Source: Comamonadaceae bacterium (GTDB lineage Bacteria > Pseudomonadota > Gammaproteobacteria > Burkholderiales > Burkholderiaceae_C). From it: a stretch of 40,228 bases of DNA. Below the pieces are notes generated by a model. It saw only the letters and a list, made by a program, of their open reading frames with translations, had not been told where the DNA came from and ran no database searches. The stretch spans positions 1-40,228 of the forward strand of contig CANFVA010000008.1 of assembly GCA_947450255.1 (NCBI GenBank), written 5' to 3'. Position numbers and translations under genes: made by a program. Of this stretch, positions 15,945 through 25,533 are shown in pieces; position 1 is the stretch's first letter; each line of letters starts with the position of its first letter.

Positions 15945-15995
15945 CCTAGTAATAATATCGCCTGCATTGCCTTTGGTCAATTACTAGGCAATGCA
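15945..15995. promoter_or_regulatory. Two interleaved perfect 9-bp inverted repeats in the lacI-galM divergent region
   Basis: CCTAGTAAT (15945-15953)/ATTACTAGG (15980-15988) and TGCATTGCC (15963-15971)/GGCAATGCA (15987-15995). Confidence 0.55.
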
Positions 15996-16078
15996 AGGTG
16001 CCGGTGGCACGGCACCTAACTCTTGAGAAGGCTTGCTGCATCCGTCAATCTACTGGTAGCCCATTTATTACATCAAGC

Positions 16079-17032
16079 ATGAGAACTTCATCTTCATCAA
16101 ACCTGGTTGCACTGCAATATGGCAGCCTGCACGCAGTTGTGGTACCCGCTTTGGGTGGTTCGTTGGCATCTTTTTCCTCGAGAAACAGGGAAGATGGCCT
16201 GCATCGCCATTGGCTTAGAGCAGCACCGAATGAAGGCGTAGGAGATCACTCGCCACTGGAAATGGCGAGTTTTCCTTTACTTCCCTGGGCCAATCGGATA
16301 CGGGGGGCAACATTCCATTTCGCAGACCAGGCGATACATTTAAAGCCGCGCCAACTCACCGGAGACCATGCGCTTCACGGCTTGGGCTGGTTACATCCCT
16401 GGTCGGTGCGTTCTGCTTCGGCCTCCCACGTCAGTTTGCGCCTGCGCTGGCGCGGCACGGATGAGTGGCCATTTGAATTCACCGCACAGCAGACCTACAG
16501 CCTAGATGACACTGGCTTAACCATTGAACTGGCACTTACGAACCAGGGTGCTGGTCCGATGCCGGCCGATTTGGGGCATCACCCTTATTTCCCCCATGAT
16601 CGCTCTGGTAGAGGAACTCGTATTACCGCGCAGGTGGATGGGATGTGGGAAACGGATGCGGAGCTGTTACCCACGGTTTGGAACCAAGATCACGCAGCGG
16701 TGCAGGCACTTCAGAAGGAGATGGACTTACGCCAATTTGCACTGGACAACAATTTCACCGGCTTTGAGGGCCAGGCGCGCGTGGTGTGGCCCGACGGATC
16801 AGGACTGACGATGCATAGCACTGCTCCGCTGCGCTATTTTGTGGTCTACAGTCCTCACCATGAAAATTTCTTTTGTATGGAGCCAGTATCCAATTGCACC
16901 GATTGGTTGAATTACCCCGGTAAGGGACATAGGTACCACGGTGCAGATATGGGGGGGCACGTCCTCGCCGCCGGACAGACCTTGGCTGGAACGATTCGCT
17001 TTGAGATCCACGCCAGCCTCAAGGTGAAATAG
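16079..17032 (+). CDS. galM: Aldose 1-epimerase (GalM-like mutarotase)
   Basis: ATG 16079 (MRTSSSSNLVALQYGSLHAVVVPALGGSLASF). FPLLPWANRIRG, DHALHGLGWLHPW, DLGHHPYFP and EPVSNCTDWLN match the aldose epimerase family. Confidence 0.85.
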   Translation: MRTSSSSNLVALQYGSLHAVVVPALGGSLASFSSRNREDGLHRHWLRAAPNEGVGDHSPLEMASFPLLPWANRIRGATFHFADQAIHLKPRQLTGDHALHGLGWLHPWSVRSASASHVSLRLRWRGTDEWPFEFTAQQTYSLDDTGLTIELALTNQGAGPMPADLGHHPYFPHDRSGRGTRITAQVDGMWETDAELLPTVWNQDHAAVQALQKEMDLRQFALDNNFTGFEGQARVVWPDGSGLTMHSTAPLRYFVVYSPHHENFFCMEPVSNCTDWLNYPGKGHRYHGADMGGHVLAAGQTLAGTIRFEIHASLKVK

Positions 17033-17034
17033 CG

Positions 17035-17952
17035 ATGCTGCCTAGTGACCTTCAATTACAGCCGCTGGACTATCAAGGTTTTGAACGCCTGTTTCGGGCA
17101 GAGCAGGGCGTGCAATGCATCGACAGATCGTGCTTGTGGGCAGAAGGGCCGGTTTATCTTGCCCAACTGGAGTCGCTGGTATGGAGTGATATCCCCCAAA
17201 ACAGGATGCTGCGCTGGCACCTGCCAAGCCAGACCACTTCTGTATTTCGTTCGCCCTCTAATTTCTCAAATGGCAATACCCTCGATACAGCGGGGCGTCT
17301 GTTGACCTGCGAGCATGGGGCCAGGCGCTTGGTTCGCCAGCAATGGGGTCAGCCAGTGGAGGTGCTGGCCAGCACCTGGAATGGCAAGCGACTCAATAGC
17401 CCGAACGATGTCGTGGTCGCCCGCGACGGGGGTATCTGGTTTACCGATCCGACGTACGGCATCGACGGCGACTATGAGGGCTATCCCGCTGAAAGTGAAA
17501 TCGGCGCATGCCATGTGTACCGTATCGACCCCCAAACCCGGCGTTGCGAGGCGATGATTACGGACCTGGTGCGTCCTAATGGCATTGCCTTCAATCCTGG
17601 GCAGACCTTGCTCTATGTTTCGGACACAGGGGGTACGCATGTGCCGGGTGGTCCGAGGCATATACGGGTGTTCTCTGTGGACGGTGCAAATCAACTATCG
17701 GATGGGCGTGTATTTGCGCAGTGCACCCATGGCTATTTTGACGGCTTTCGTGTCGACGCAAGAGGTCGGCTATGGACTAGCGCAGGCGATGGCGTTTATT
17801 GCTACAGCCAGGAAGGACTTTGTCTAGGGAAAATTTGCATGCCGCAAACGGTGGCGAATCTTGAATTTGGCGGTGTGGGGCGTAATGATTTATTCGTCTG
17901 TGCTACGCATGCGGTGTACCGCATCCGGATGGCGCACGACTGGCAAGCTTGA
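17035..17952 (+). CDS. SMP-30/gluconolactonase family sugar lactonase
   Basis: 305 aa. WAEGPVYL, NGNTLDTAGRLLTCEHGARRLVR, NSPNDVVVARDGGIWFTDPTYG, VRPNGIAFNPGQTLLYVSDTG. Confidence 0.9.
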   Translation: MLPSDLQLQPLDYQGFERLFRAEQGVQCIDRSCLWAEGPVYLAQLESLVWSDIPQNRMLRWHLPSQTTSVFRSPSNFSNGNTLDTAGRLLTCEHGARRLVRQQWGQPVEVLASTWNGKRLNSPNDVVVARDGGIWFTDPTYGIDGDYEGYPAESEIGACHVYRIDPQTRRCEAMITDLVRPNGIAFNPGQTLLYVSDTGGTHVPGGPRHIRVFSVDGANQLSDGRVFAQCTHGYFDGFRVDARGRLWTSAGDGVYCYSQEGLCLGKICMPQTVANLEFGGVGRNDLFVCATHAVYRIRMAHDWQA

Positions 17953-17980
17953 GGTCAATGGTGCAGCGCCGGCCTGTCCC

Positions 17981-18613
17981 TTATGGCGCTTGCCACGCGC
18001 GTACACAATTTTGGGCTTGCTGGGCCACTTGATCCAGCGTATCCGAAGGTTTGAATAAATAGCCGCCGATCCCAAAGCCAGTAGCCCCAGCCTGACGCCA
18101 AGCCCGCATATTATGCGGACCAATGCCGCCTACTGGCAGCAGTGCCACATCGGCAGGCAATATGGACGCCATGGCTTTGAGACCTTCCATGCTCAGTGCT
18201 TCTGCCGGAAAGAGCTTCAATGCCCGGGCTCCGGTGCGCCAGGCCTCAAATGCCTCTGAGGCGGTAAAAACGCCGGCGACACATGAAAGCCCTAAATCCA
18301 GTGAATATTGAATCAATGCGGCATCACAATGCGGTGACACAATCAAGCCACCGCCTAGTTGCTTGACCCGTTGAACTTGCGCAACAGTAGTAACTGTTCC
18401 TGCGCCAACGAGCATATCAGAGGGCATGGACTTGCATAAGATTTCAATGCACTCGTGTGCTTGGGGTCGATTCAGGGGTACTTCCAAGGTGCGGAATCCC
18501 GCTTCATACAGGATCTCGCCTATCGCCTGTGCGCGTGGCACATCTAAACCTCGCAAAATCGCAATAAGCGACAATGGTTTAGAGCCCAGGTTTGGTAATT
18601 CGCTAGCTTGCAT
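17981..18613 (-). CDS. dgoA: 2-dehydro-3-deoxy-6-phosphogalactonate aldolase
   Basis: KDPG/KDPGal aldolase motifs IAILRGLDVPRAQAIGEILYEAGFRTLEVPLNRP, LVGAGTVTTVAQV, ALKLFPAE, LPVGGIGPHNM. Start at 18613 or 18625, overlapping the dgoK 3' end; the ORF-track start at 18742 is too far upstream. Confidence 0.85.
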   Translation of the reverse strand: MQASELPNLGSKPLSLIAILRGLDVPRAQAIGEILYEAGFRTLEVPLNRPQAHECIEILCKSMPSDMLVGAGTVTTVAQVQRVKQLGGGLIVSPHCDAALIQYSLDLGLSCVAGVFTASEAFEAWRTGARALKLFPAEALSMEGLKAMASILPADVALLPVGGIGPHNMRAWRQAGATGFGIGGYLFKPSDTLDQVAQQAQNCVRAWQAP

Positions 18614-19514
18614 TGACACGCTCATCGATTGAAAAATAACCCATCGCTGCGCAAAAAGATTGAACCGCGTCAATAGATTGACAACGCAGCGCAAGCACCT
18701 TCGCTCCCAATTCGTAGCGATATGCCAGTCTAGGTTCGCCAATAATGTGGAAAAAATTGATCATGGGTTTCAGTGACGCGAGCACACTGAGCTCGGCGCC
18801 TATCAGCAAGCCGCTTAGATAATCAATGGTGTACGCGGCCGGCATGTCAGAACAAACGACTCGGGCACGGCAGCGAAACAAGAGGTTACTCAGTGCTCCT
18901 TGTTGCGATGCCCTTATACCTTCAATGAACACCGCCTCTTCGAAGTTTGCGCCTTTGATGCATAGGCTTGCAATACTCCCATGCTGACTGAGTAACTGGA
19001 ACAACTCTCCCGTCATAAACGTCTTGAGCTGAACGATACGACCCCTATTGAGCAGTACCCATTTGCTATGGGTGCCAGGCAACACAAACCACCCACTATG
19101 GTGGCCCATCAACAGCGCCCCGAGCAGTTGGGTTTCCTCGCCGCGCATTACGTCAGGCATGCCTTCCATATCGCGCACACAATAACCAGGCACAATTCGA
19201 ACTTGTGTATGTTGTTCGTAGCCATCTATGAGGGCTAAATGGTTTCTGAGCTCCCACAGTGGGACGCTATCGGTCAAATAGGCAACCTCCCGCCAGCCCA
19301 GCGAACTGCCCACCATGCCTGACAGGGTGATGCGTGCCGGCTTGACGGCGAGCGTTGCCGTGAGATCTCTTAGCGCTGCTTCGAAGCGTCCGCCGCAAGC
19401 CAGCGCGCCCAAGTCGTCAGCGTGGGAGGCCGTGCATTTTCCGCCAGCATCAAAGACATAGCTGCGGCGATGGGTGCTACCCCAGTCAACTCCGATGGTG
19501 CATTGTTGGTTCAT
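18603..19514 (-). CDS. dgoK: 2-dehydro-3-deoxygalactonokinase
   Basis: ATG 19514 (MNQQCTIGVDWGSTHRRSYVFD). VPGYCVRDMEGMPDVMRGEETQLLGAL and FVLPGTHSKWVLL are characteristic of the DgoK family. Confidence 0.88.
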   Translation of the reverse strand: MNQQCTIGVDWGSTHRRSYVFDAGGKCTASHADDLGALACGGRFEAALRDLTATLAVKPARITLSGMVGSSLGWREVAYLTDSVPLWELRNHLALIDGYEQHTQVRIVPGYCVRDMEGMPDVMRGEETQLLGALLMGHHSGWFVLPGTHSKWVLLNRGRIVQLKTFMTGELFQLLSQHGSIASLCIKGANFEEAVFIEGIRASQQGALSNLLFRCRARVVCSDMPAAYTIDYLSGLLIGAELSVLASLKPMINFFHIIGEPRLAYRYELGAKVLALRCQSIDAVQSFCAAMGYFSIDERVNAS

Positions 19515-19572
19515 CGAATATCCGGTGGCGCTAGCGCATGGTGAGTCCCAATTCCCCTGGGTGATAGCGCTG

Positions 19573-20514
19573 TTAATGCGCCCATCGCAGCACAAGCGCG
19601 TCGCGCTCACGTGCCAATGCCAGCAACTCAACTCGAGACTCGCTACGCAGTGGCGGATAGGGGTGCCTGGGCCCCTCGTACTCTATAACACCGCCCGCGT
19701 ACATCAAGGCTTTCGCTGTGAGCAGACCACCTTGCCTGTTTTCGTAGTTAATGAGGGGAAGCCAGCGCTGGTATAACTCCATGGCGGCCGGGCGGTCGCC
19801 GCGCATGTAAGTATCAAATATCGCGCGCAGCGCTTCGGGGTATGCGCCTCCTGTCATGGACCCGGTCGCACCAGCGTCCAAGTCCGCCAACAGGGTGATA
19901 GCCTCCTCGCCATCCCAGGGCCCTTGGATGGCAGCACCCCCTAGGGCAATCAAGTCGCGCAATTTGTTGGCGGCGCCTGCGCATTCGATCTTGAAATATT
20001 TCAGTTGCTCAATGTCATGTGCCATTCGCGCTAACAGGTCTGCGGTAAGTGAAGTGCCGCTCACAGGCGCGTCTTGGATCATGATCGGAATGTCGATAGC
20101 ATCAGAGAGCCGCGCAAAGTAGTCAAAGATACTTGGGGCATCAACACGTAGCGTCGCGCCGTGGTAGGGCGGCATTGCCATTACCATGGCAGCGCCACGT
20201 TGCTGCGCATCAATACTGCGGGCTATGCATACAGCAGAACTGTAATGCGAAGTGGTAACGATCACAGGCACCCGCCCCTGTACATGCTCCAAGATGCATG
20301 TAGTGAGGATCGTGCGCTCCGTGTCCATCAAAGAAAATTGCTCTGAAAAATTTGCCAAAATGCACAAGCCATTGGCGCCTGCATCAATCATGAAATCGAT
20401 AGCCCGCCGCTGGCTTGCCAAGTCCAATGTGCCCTCCTTGGTAAATGTGGTTGGCACCACGGGAAAGATACCGGAGTAGGGCTTAGTCCCCGTGGATGGC
20501 GTGAGCTTTTGCAT
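19573..20514 (-). CDS. DHDPS/NAL-family lyase, likely L-2-keto-3-deoxyarabonate dehydratase-like
   Basis: 313 aa. GIFPVVPTTFTKEGTLDLASQRRAIDFMIDAGANGLCILANFSEQFSL, PPYHGATLRV, YFKIECAGAANKLRDLI (Schiff-base Lys context). Placed with sugar-acid dehydratase and SDR dehydrogenase genes. Confidence 0.7.
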   Translation of the reverse strand: MQKLTPSTGTKPYSGIFPVVPTTFTKEGTLDLASQRRAIDFMIDAGANGLCILANFSEQFSLMDTERTILTTCILEHVQGRVPVIVTTSHYSSAVCIARSIDAQQRGAAMVMAMPPYHGATLRVDAPSIFDYFARLSDAIDIPIMIQDAPVSGTSLTADLLARMAHDIEQLKYFKIECAGAANKLRDLIALGGAAIQGPWDGEEAITLLADLDAGATGSMTGGAYPEALRAIFDTYMRGDRPAAMELYQRWLPLINYENRQGGLLTAKALMYAGGVIEYEGPRHPYPPLRSESRVELLALARERDALVLRWAH

Positions 20515-21716
20515 TACTTGCTTTTGTTGTAAACATCAACACAAACCGCTGCCAAAAGCACCAAACCTTTGATGACTTGCTGGTAATCAATGCCAATTCC
20601 CATAATCGACATGCCGTTGTTCATCACGCCCATAATGAATGCGCCGATAACTGCTCCCAAAACCTTGCCTACGCCACCGGAAGCTGATGCGCCTCCTATA
20701 AAGCAGGCAGCGATGACATCGAGCTCAAAGCCGAGCCCGGCCTTGGGTGTTGCTGTATTGAGGCGCGCTGCAAAAATCAGCCCGGCAAGCGCCGCGAGCA
20801 CACCCATGTTGATGAAAGTAAGAAAAGTCAGGCGCTCGGTGGATATGCCAGATAGGCGTGCTGCCTTCTCATTACCGCCCAAGGCATAGATGCGACGGCC
20901 AAGAACGGTCCGTGTAGTGACAAAGTCATACACCAGCATAAGCAAAAGCATGACGATGAGTACATTTGGCAATCCTTTGTAGGAGGCCAGCAGGTAAGTC
21001 AAAGCGGCGATCATGCAAACAAACACTAGATTTTTGACTAGAAAAAAATAAGGTGACTCAATTTGCATTGCGTAGCGTTTTTGTTCCGTGCGACGCCGGA
21101 TCTGCGCGATCAACAGAATCAGAGCCAGACCCAATCCCAGCGCCAGTGAAGTAATGCGCAAAGTCTCACCGTTGAACGGATCGGCGATAAATCCAGTGCT
21201 CAGCAGTTGGAAACTAGGAGGAAATGGGCCTACGGAAGAACCCTGCAACACGGCTAATGCCAAACCTTTGAAGACCAACATGCCCGCCAAGGTCACGATG
21301 AAAGATGGGATCTTATAAAACGCGACCCAAAAGCCTTGTGCGGCACCGATGGCTGCACCTAGCAGCAGACAAATGCAGGTCGCTGCGCCATAGTGGACGC
21401 CATGATTAACCATCAAAACCGCTGCAACGGCACCGATAAAGCCACACACGGATCCGACCGATAAATCAATATGCCCGGCTACGATAACCAGCAGCATACC
21501 CAGCGCCATGACGACGATGTAGCTGTTTTGCAGGATTAAATTGGTCAGATTGAGGGGCTGAAACAATGTGCCGTTCGTCATTGCCTGGTAGAAAACCATA
21601 ATGACGATAAGCGATAGCAACAGGCCGTAATCACGCACATTGCCCTTCAAAAAGGGTATTTGCGGGGAGCTTTGGAGAGGCTCTGGCGTCGTCTCGGATG
21701 TACGCATATTAAACAT
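20514..21716 (-). CDS. Sugar ABC transporter permease (XylH/GguB-like)
   Basis: 400 aa. MALGMLLVIVAGHIDLSVGSVCGFIGAV, ALGGNEKAARLSGIST, ELDVIAACFIGGASASGGVGKVLGAVIGAF. Confidence 0.85.
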   Translation of the reverse strand: MFNMRTSETTPEPLQSSPQIPFLKGNVRDYGLLLSLIVIMVFYQAMTNGTLFQPLNLTNLILQNSYIVVMALGMLLVIVAGHIDLSVGSVCGFIGAVAAVLMVNHGVHYGAATCICLLLGAAIGAAQGFWVAFYKIPSFIVTLAGMLVFKGLALAVLQGSSVGPFPPSFQLLSTGFIADPFNGETLRITSLALGLGLALILLIAQIRRRTEQKRYAMQIESPYFFLVKNLVFVCMIAALTYLLASYKGLPNVLIVMLLLMLVYDFVTTRTVLGRRIYALGGNEKAARLSGISTERLTFLTFINMGVLAALAGLIFAARLNTATPKAGLGFELDVIAACFIGGASASGGVGKVLGAVIGAFIMGVMNNGMSIMGIGIDYQQVIKGLVLLAAVCVDVYNKSK

Positions 21717-23241
21717 TCCCTGCGGCTACGATGGATCGCATAATTTTTTCTTGGCTTGCTTCGGATTCGGTGAACTCTGCGACGAAGCGCCCTTCGTTCA
21801 TGACACAAATGCGGTCACACATGCCAAGAAGCTCGGCCATTTCAGAAGAAATCATTAGTACGCAAGCACCATCGGCTGCGAGCTTGGCTATCGTGCTGTA
21901 AATCTCATACTTGGCGCCCACATCAATGCCTCGGGTCGGTTCATCCAAAATGAGCACTTCTGGTTTGGCAAATAGCCATTTCGCAAGCACGACCTTCTGT
22001 TGGTTGCCGCCAGAAAGGTGAACTGCCTTGGCAAAGACGTTGGCACTACGGATTTGTAAACTTTCGCGAAAACGCTCTGCCCATGAAAACTCAATACCCT
22101 GATGAATGACCGCGTTGTGCGCAACTTCGCCCAAATTCGCTAGCGTGATGTTGTGCATGATGTTTTCTTCGAGCAACAAGCCATAGCCCTTGCGGTCTTC
22201 GGTGACGTAGGCGATCCCATTGGCGATGGCTTTTTGCACCGTGCTGGTGTCTATTGGTTTGCCATGCATCTTTACCGTGCCGCAGGCGTTGCGTCCATAG
22301 CTTCGGCCGAAAATACTCATGGCCATTTCAGTGCGGCCTGCGCCCATCAGGCCTGCGATGCCTAGGATTTCTCCCCTGCGGATGCAGAAACTCACATCCT
22401 CTATGACTTTGCGTTCTGGGTGCACTTGATGATGAACTGACCAGTTTTCCACTTCAAAAACTACCGGCCCCAAATCCGGTGTGCGTGGCGGGTAGCGGTC
22501 GGCCATCTCACGACCGACCATATGGCGTATCACCAGGTCTTCGCTGACCATTTGGGTATGGCAATCAAAGCTTGCCACCGTGGCACCATCACGCAGAACC
22601 GTGATGGCGTCGGCGACCTTGGATACTTCGTTAAGTTTGTGCGATATCAAAATGCAAGCAATGCCTTGGCGCTTAAGCTCGAGCAGCAATTGCAGCAGTG
22701 CCGTACTGTCGCTCTCGTTGAGACTGGCCGTAGGCTCATCGAGAATCAGAAGCTGCACTTTCTTGGATAGCGCTTTGGCGATCTCGATCAGCTGCTGTTT
22801 GCCAACGCCAAGGTGGGTGACCAGCGTATCTGGTGACTCTTTCAGGCCGACTTTGTGCAGTAGTTCCTTCGTCTTCACGTAGGCTGCAGACCCATTAACC
22901 ACACCATAACGCGCAGGCTCATTTCCAAGAAATATGTTTTCTGCGATCGACAGGAGGGGCACCAAGGCCAGTTCCTGGTGGATGATGATGATGCCTTGCC
23001 GTTCGCTGTCCGTGATACCCGCGAACTGGCAGGATTGGCCCATGAATTGGATTTCGCCCTCAAACTCGCCGTGAGGGTAGACGCCGCTTAGCACCTTCAT
23101 CAAGGTCGATTTGCCAGCGCCATTTTCTCCTACGATGGCATGAATCTGCGCTTCATGCACCTTCAAGTCCACACCGCTGAGTGCGGGTATGCCATGAAAC
23201 GATTTGCGTATCGCCCGCATTTCAAGAATGGTCGACTTCAT
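21709..23241 (-). CDS. Sugar ABC transporter ATP-binding protein (XylG/GguA-like)
   Basis: 510 aa, two ABC domains: GENGAGKSTLMKVLSGVYPHG, LSGGNQQKVVLAKWLFAKPEVLILDEPTRGIDVGAKYEIY. Confidence 0.9.
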   Translation of the reverse strand: MKSTILEMRAIRKSFHGIPALSGVDLKVHEAQIHAIVGENGAGKSTLMKVLSGVYPHGEFEGEIQFMGQSCQFAGITDSERQGIIIIHQELALVPLLSIAENIFLGNEPARYGVVNGSAAYVKTKELLHKVGLKESPDTLVTHLGVGKQQLIEIAKALSKKVQLLILDEPTASLNESDSTALLQLLLELKRQGIACILISHKLNEVSKVADAITVLRDGATVASFDCHTQMVSEDLVIRHMVGREMADRYPPRTPDLGPVVFEVENWSVHHQVHPERKVIEDVSFCIRRGEILGIAGLMGAGRTEMAMSIFGRSYGRNACGTVKMHGKPIDTSTVQKAIANGIAYVTEDRKGYGLLLEENIMHNITLANLGEVAHNAVIHQGIEFSWAERFRESLQIRSANVFAKAVHLSGGNQQKVVLAKWLFAKPEVLILDEPTRGIDVGAKYEIYSTIAKLAADGACVLMISSEMAELLGMCDRICVMNEGRFVAEFTESEASQEKIMRSIVAAGNV

Positions 23242-23298
23242 TATCTGAATCTTGAAGGGGTAGCACGAGGGTAGTTATGGAGGATTCAAGCGCGCAGG

Positions 23299-23333
23299 GG
23301 CGCGCCGTACAAAACGACTGCATACGGCGCGCC
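23299..23333 (-). terminator. 11-bp perfect stem between chvE-like and gguA-like genes; mRNA stabiliser or attenuator
   Basis: GGCGCGCCGTA (23299-23309) N13 TACGGCGCGCC (23323-23333) in the 100-bp gap between the binding-protein and ATPase genes. Confidence 0.65.
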
Positions 23334-23341
23334 GTACCCAC

Positions 23342-24418
23342 TTATTTGAGTTGCTCTTCCTTGATGTAGCCGCTACCTATCAAGACCTCCTTGTAGTTGG
23401 AAAGATCGACGGGAACCGGTTTGAGCAAATACGATGGAACCACCTTGACCTTGTTGTTATAGGTCTTGGTGTCGTTAATCTCTGGTTTTTTGCCGCTGAG
23501 TACCGCATCCACCAGGTTGGCGGTTACCTTGGCTAGTTCCCGGGTGTCTTTAAAGATGGTCGAATATTGCTCTTTGCGGATGATGGATTTCACCGAGGGC
23601 ACTTCCGCATCCTGACCGCTGACGTAGGGGAATGGCTGATTGGCTGAACCGTAGCCTACGCCTTTGAGCGAAGACAATATGCCAATGCTGAGCCCATCGT
23701 AAGGTGACAGCACAGCGTGAACGCGCTTATCGCCGTAGTACGCACTGAGCAAATTGTCCATGCGCGCCTGGGCAACAGCGCCATCCCAACGCAATGTGGA
23801 CACTTTGTTCATGCCAACTTGCTTACTCTGAACGATCAGTTTGCCTGTATCGATATACGGCTGAAGTACTGACATGGCGCCATCGTAGAAGAAGAACGCG
23901 TTGTTATCGTCCGCTGAGCCGCCGAAGAGCTCGATGTTGAAGGGTCCTTTTCCTTGTTTCAGCCCCAGCGCTTTTTCCAACGATTGGGCTTGCAGAACGC
24001 CTACTTGGAAGTTGTCAAAAGTCGTGTAATAGTCCACGTTTTTGCTGCCCACAATTAGGCGGTCATAAGCGATGATTTTGATGCCTTTATCGGCCGCTTT
24101 TTGAAGCGCGTCCGACAGCGTGGTGCCATCGATGGAGGCAATCACCAAGGCTTTGACTCCCTTGGTGATCATGTTTTCGATCTGCGCCAGTTGATTCGGA
24201 ATGTCGTCGTCTGCATATTGCAGATCCGTTTTGTAGCCCTTCGCAGCTAGCGCGGTGACCATGCTATTGCCGTCGCTGACCCAACGGGTGGAAGTTTTTG
24301 TCGGCATCGCAACGCCGACCGTGCCCTTGTCCTGGGCCCGAGCCTGGGAAACCATGAGGGAGCCGCCCAGTGCCAGGCTGGCACCCAAGACGGTTAAAAG
24401 TTTTCTACGAGCATTCAA
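23342..24418 (-). CDS. chvE: ChvE-like multiple-sugar-binding periplasmic protein
   Basis: Likely TTG start at 24418 ([30 protein letters not shown]) with AGGAG at 24430-24426. [54 protein letters not shown] match the ChvE/XylF family. Confidence 0.88.
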   Translation of the reverse strand: MNARRKLLTVLGASLALGGSLMVSQARAQDKGTVGVAMPTKTSTRWVSDGNSMVTALAAKGYKTDLQYADDDIPNQLAQIENMITKGVKALVIASIDGTTLSDALQKAADKGIKIIAYDRLIVGSKNVDYYTTFDNFQVGVLQAQSLEKALGLKQGKGPFNIELFGGSADDNNAFFFYDGAMSVLQPYIDTGKLIVQSKQVGMNKVSTLRWDGAVAQARMDNLLSAYYGDKRVHAVLSPYDGLSIGILSSLKGVGYGSANQPFPYVSGQDAEVPSVKSIIRKEQYSTIFKDTRELAKVTANLVDAVLSGKKPEINDTKTYNNKVKVVPSYLLKPVPVDLSNYKEVLIGSGYIKEEQLK

Positions 24419-24548
24419 GGCAATTCTCCTGAAGTAGGTGGGTTGAGATTCCAGTAGCGACTGCACTACGCATGCAGAAAACAAATCATAATCAAAAACC
24501 ATAGTATTATTAGATATAGTTTTTCCTTGTTGAGATATAAAAACGTGA

Positions 24549-24566
24549 ATTAGTGTTTTCCCTAAT
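24549..24566. promoter_or_regulatory. 18-bp interrupted dyad, candidate operator in the chvE/lysR divergent promoter, touching the lysR start codon
   Basis: ATTAGTGTTTTCCCTAAT, exact reverse complement of 14803-14820. Confidence 0.6.
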
Positions 24567-25527
24567 GTCTACTAACGAAAATTGGTTTTTGCGGGCGCGG
24601 CTGAAGATTCGCCAGCTGTTGCTGCTCGTTGCGCTTGCAGAAGAGGGCAACATCCACCGCGCGGCCAAGGTCTTGAACATGACCCAGCCTGCCGCCTCGA
24701 AACTTTTGAAGGATTTGGAGGACGCTTTGGGCGTAGCGCTATTCGATCGCCTGCCTCGGGGCATGCGGGTAAATTGGTATGGGGATACGATGATTCGCCA
24801 TGCCCGCGCAGCCCTGTCTACTATCAGCCAAGCGCATAACGAGCTGCAAGCTGCCAAAAGTGGCCAGTTCGGTCAAGTGCATATTGGTGCGATCACGGCG
24901 CCGGGCTTGCACATGGTCCCGCAAGCCATTGATGGTCTGCTCAGCACGCATCCCCATTTGCAGATTAGCGTGCAGATTGAGCCTAGCAATTTACTGGTCG
25001 AACGCCTGGTAAGGGGCAAGCTGGATATCGTGGTCGGGAGGCTTGCGCCGGACAGCCAAAGTGCAGGGCTACGCTATGAGTCGGTTGGGGAGGAACTGAT
25101 CGTGGCTGCGTCGCGCGTCGCGCATCCCTTGCTGATGCAGGGACACCTGTCGCTCTTGGATTTGATGGCCTGTCGTTGGATTCTTCCTCCGGCGGGCAGT
25201 GCCTTACGCTACCGCTTTGACCTCATGGTGCAGGAACTCAATGTGGCAGCGCCACACAACAGCATGGAGACCAGTTCCTTGCTCCTGAGTACGAAAATGC
25301 TGCAACAAAGCGATATGGTCACCGTGATGGCCGCCGAGGTGGCCCACTATTACGAAAAACATGGTTTGCTAGCGGTGTTACCGGTGACATTAGGCTGTCA
25401 AATGGAGCCCTTTGGACTTATCACCTCGCGCGAACGGGCGCTCTCTCCGGCAGCCAAAACCGTGTTGTCGCGTTTGAAGCAGAGTGCAAGCGCAATTTAC
25501 GGTGCGGCATTCCCGCCAGCGGTGTAG
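24565..25527 (+). CDS. LysR family transcriptional regulator, GbpR-like (galactose/arabinose-responsive type)
   Basis: [58 protein letters not shown]. Divergent from the chvE-like gene as gbpR-chvE is in Agrobacterium. ATG 24565 preferred over ORF-track GTG 24553. Confidence 0.85.
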   Translation: MSTNENWFLRARLKIRQLLLLVALAEEGNIHRAAKVLNMTQPAASKLLKDLEDALGVALFDRLPRGMRVNWYGDTMIRHARAALSTISQAHNELQAAKSGQFGQVHIGAITAPGLHMVPQAIDGLLSTHPHLQISVQIEPSNLLVERLVRGKLDIVVGRLAPDSQSAGLRYESVGEELIVAASRVAHPLLMQGHLSLLDLMACRWILPPAGSALRYRFDLMVQELNVAAPHNSMETSSLLLSTKMLQQSDMVTVMAAEVAHYYEKHGLLAVLPVTLGCQMEPFGLITSRERALSPAAKTVLSRLKQSASAIYGAAFPPAV

Positions 25528-25533
25528 CACGCG

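Noticed and set aside
15997-16016. GGTGCC-N8-GGCACC hairpin in the galM leader region
   Set aside because: Six-bp GC stem, plausible by chance; not convincing alone although it neighbours the interleaved repeats.
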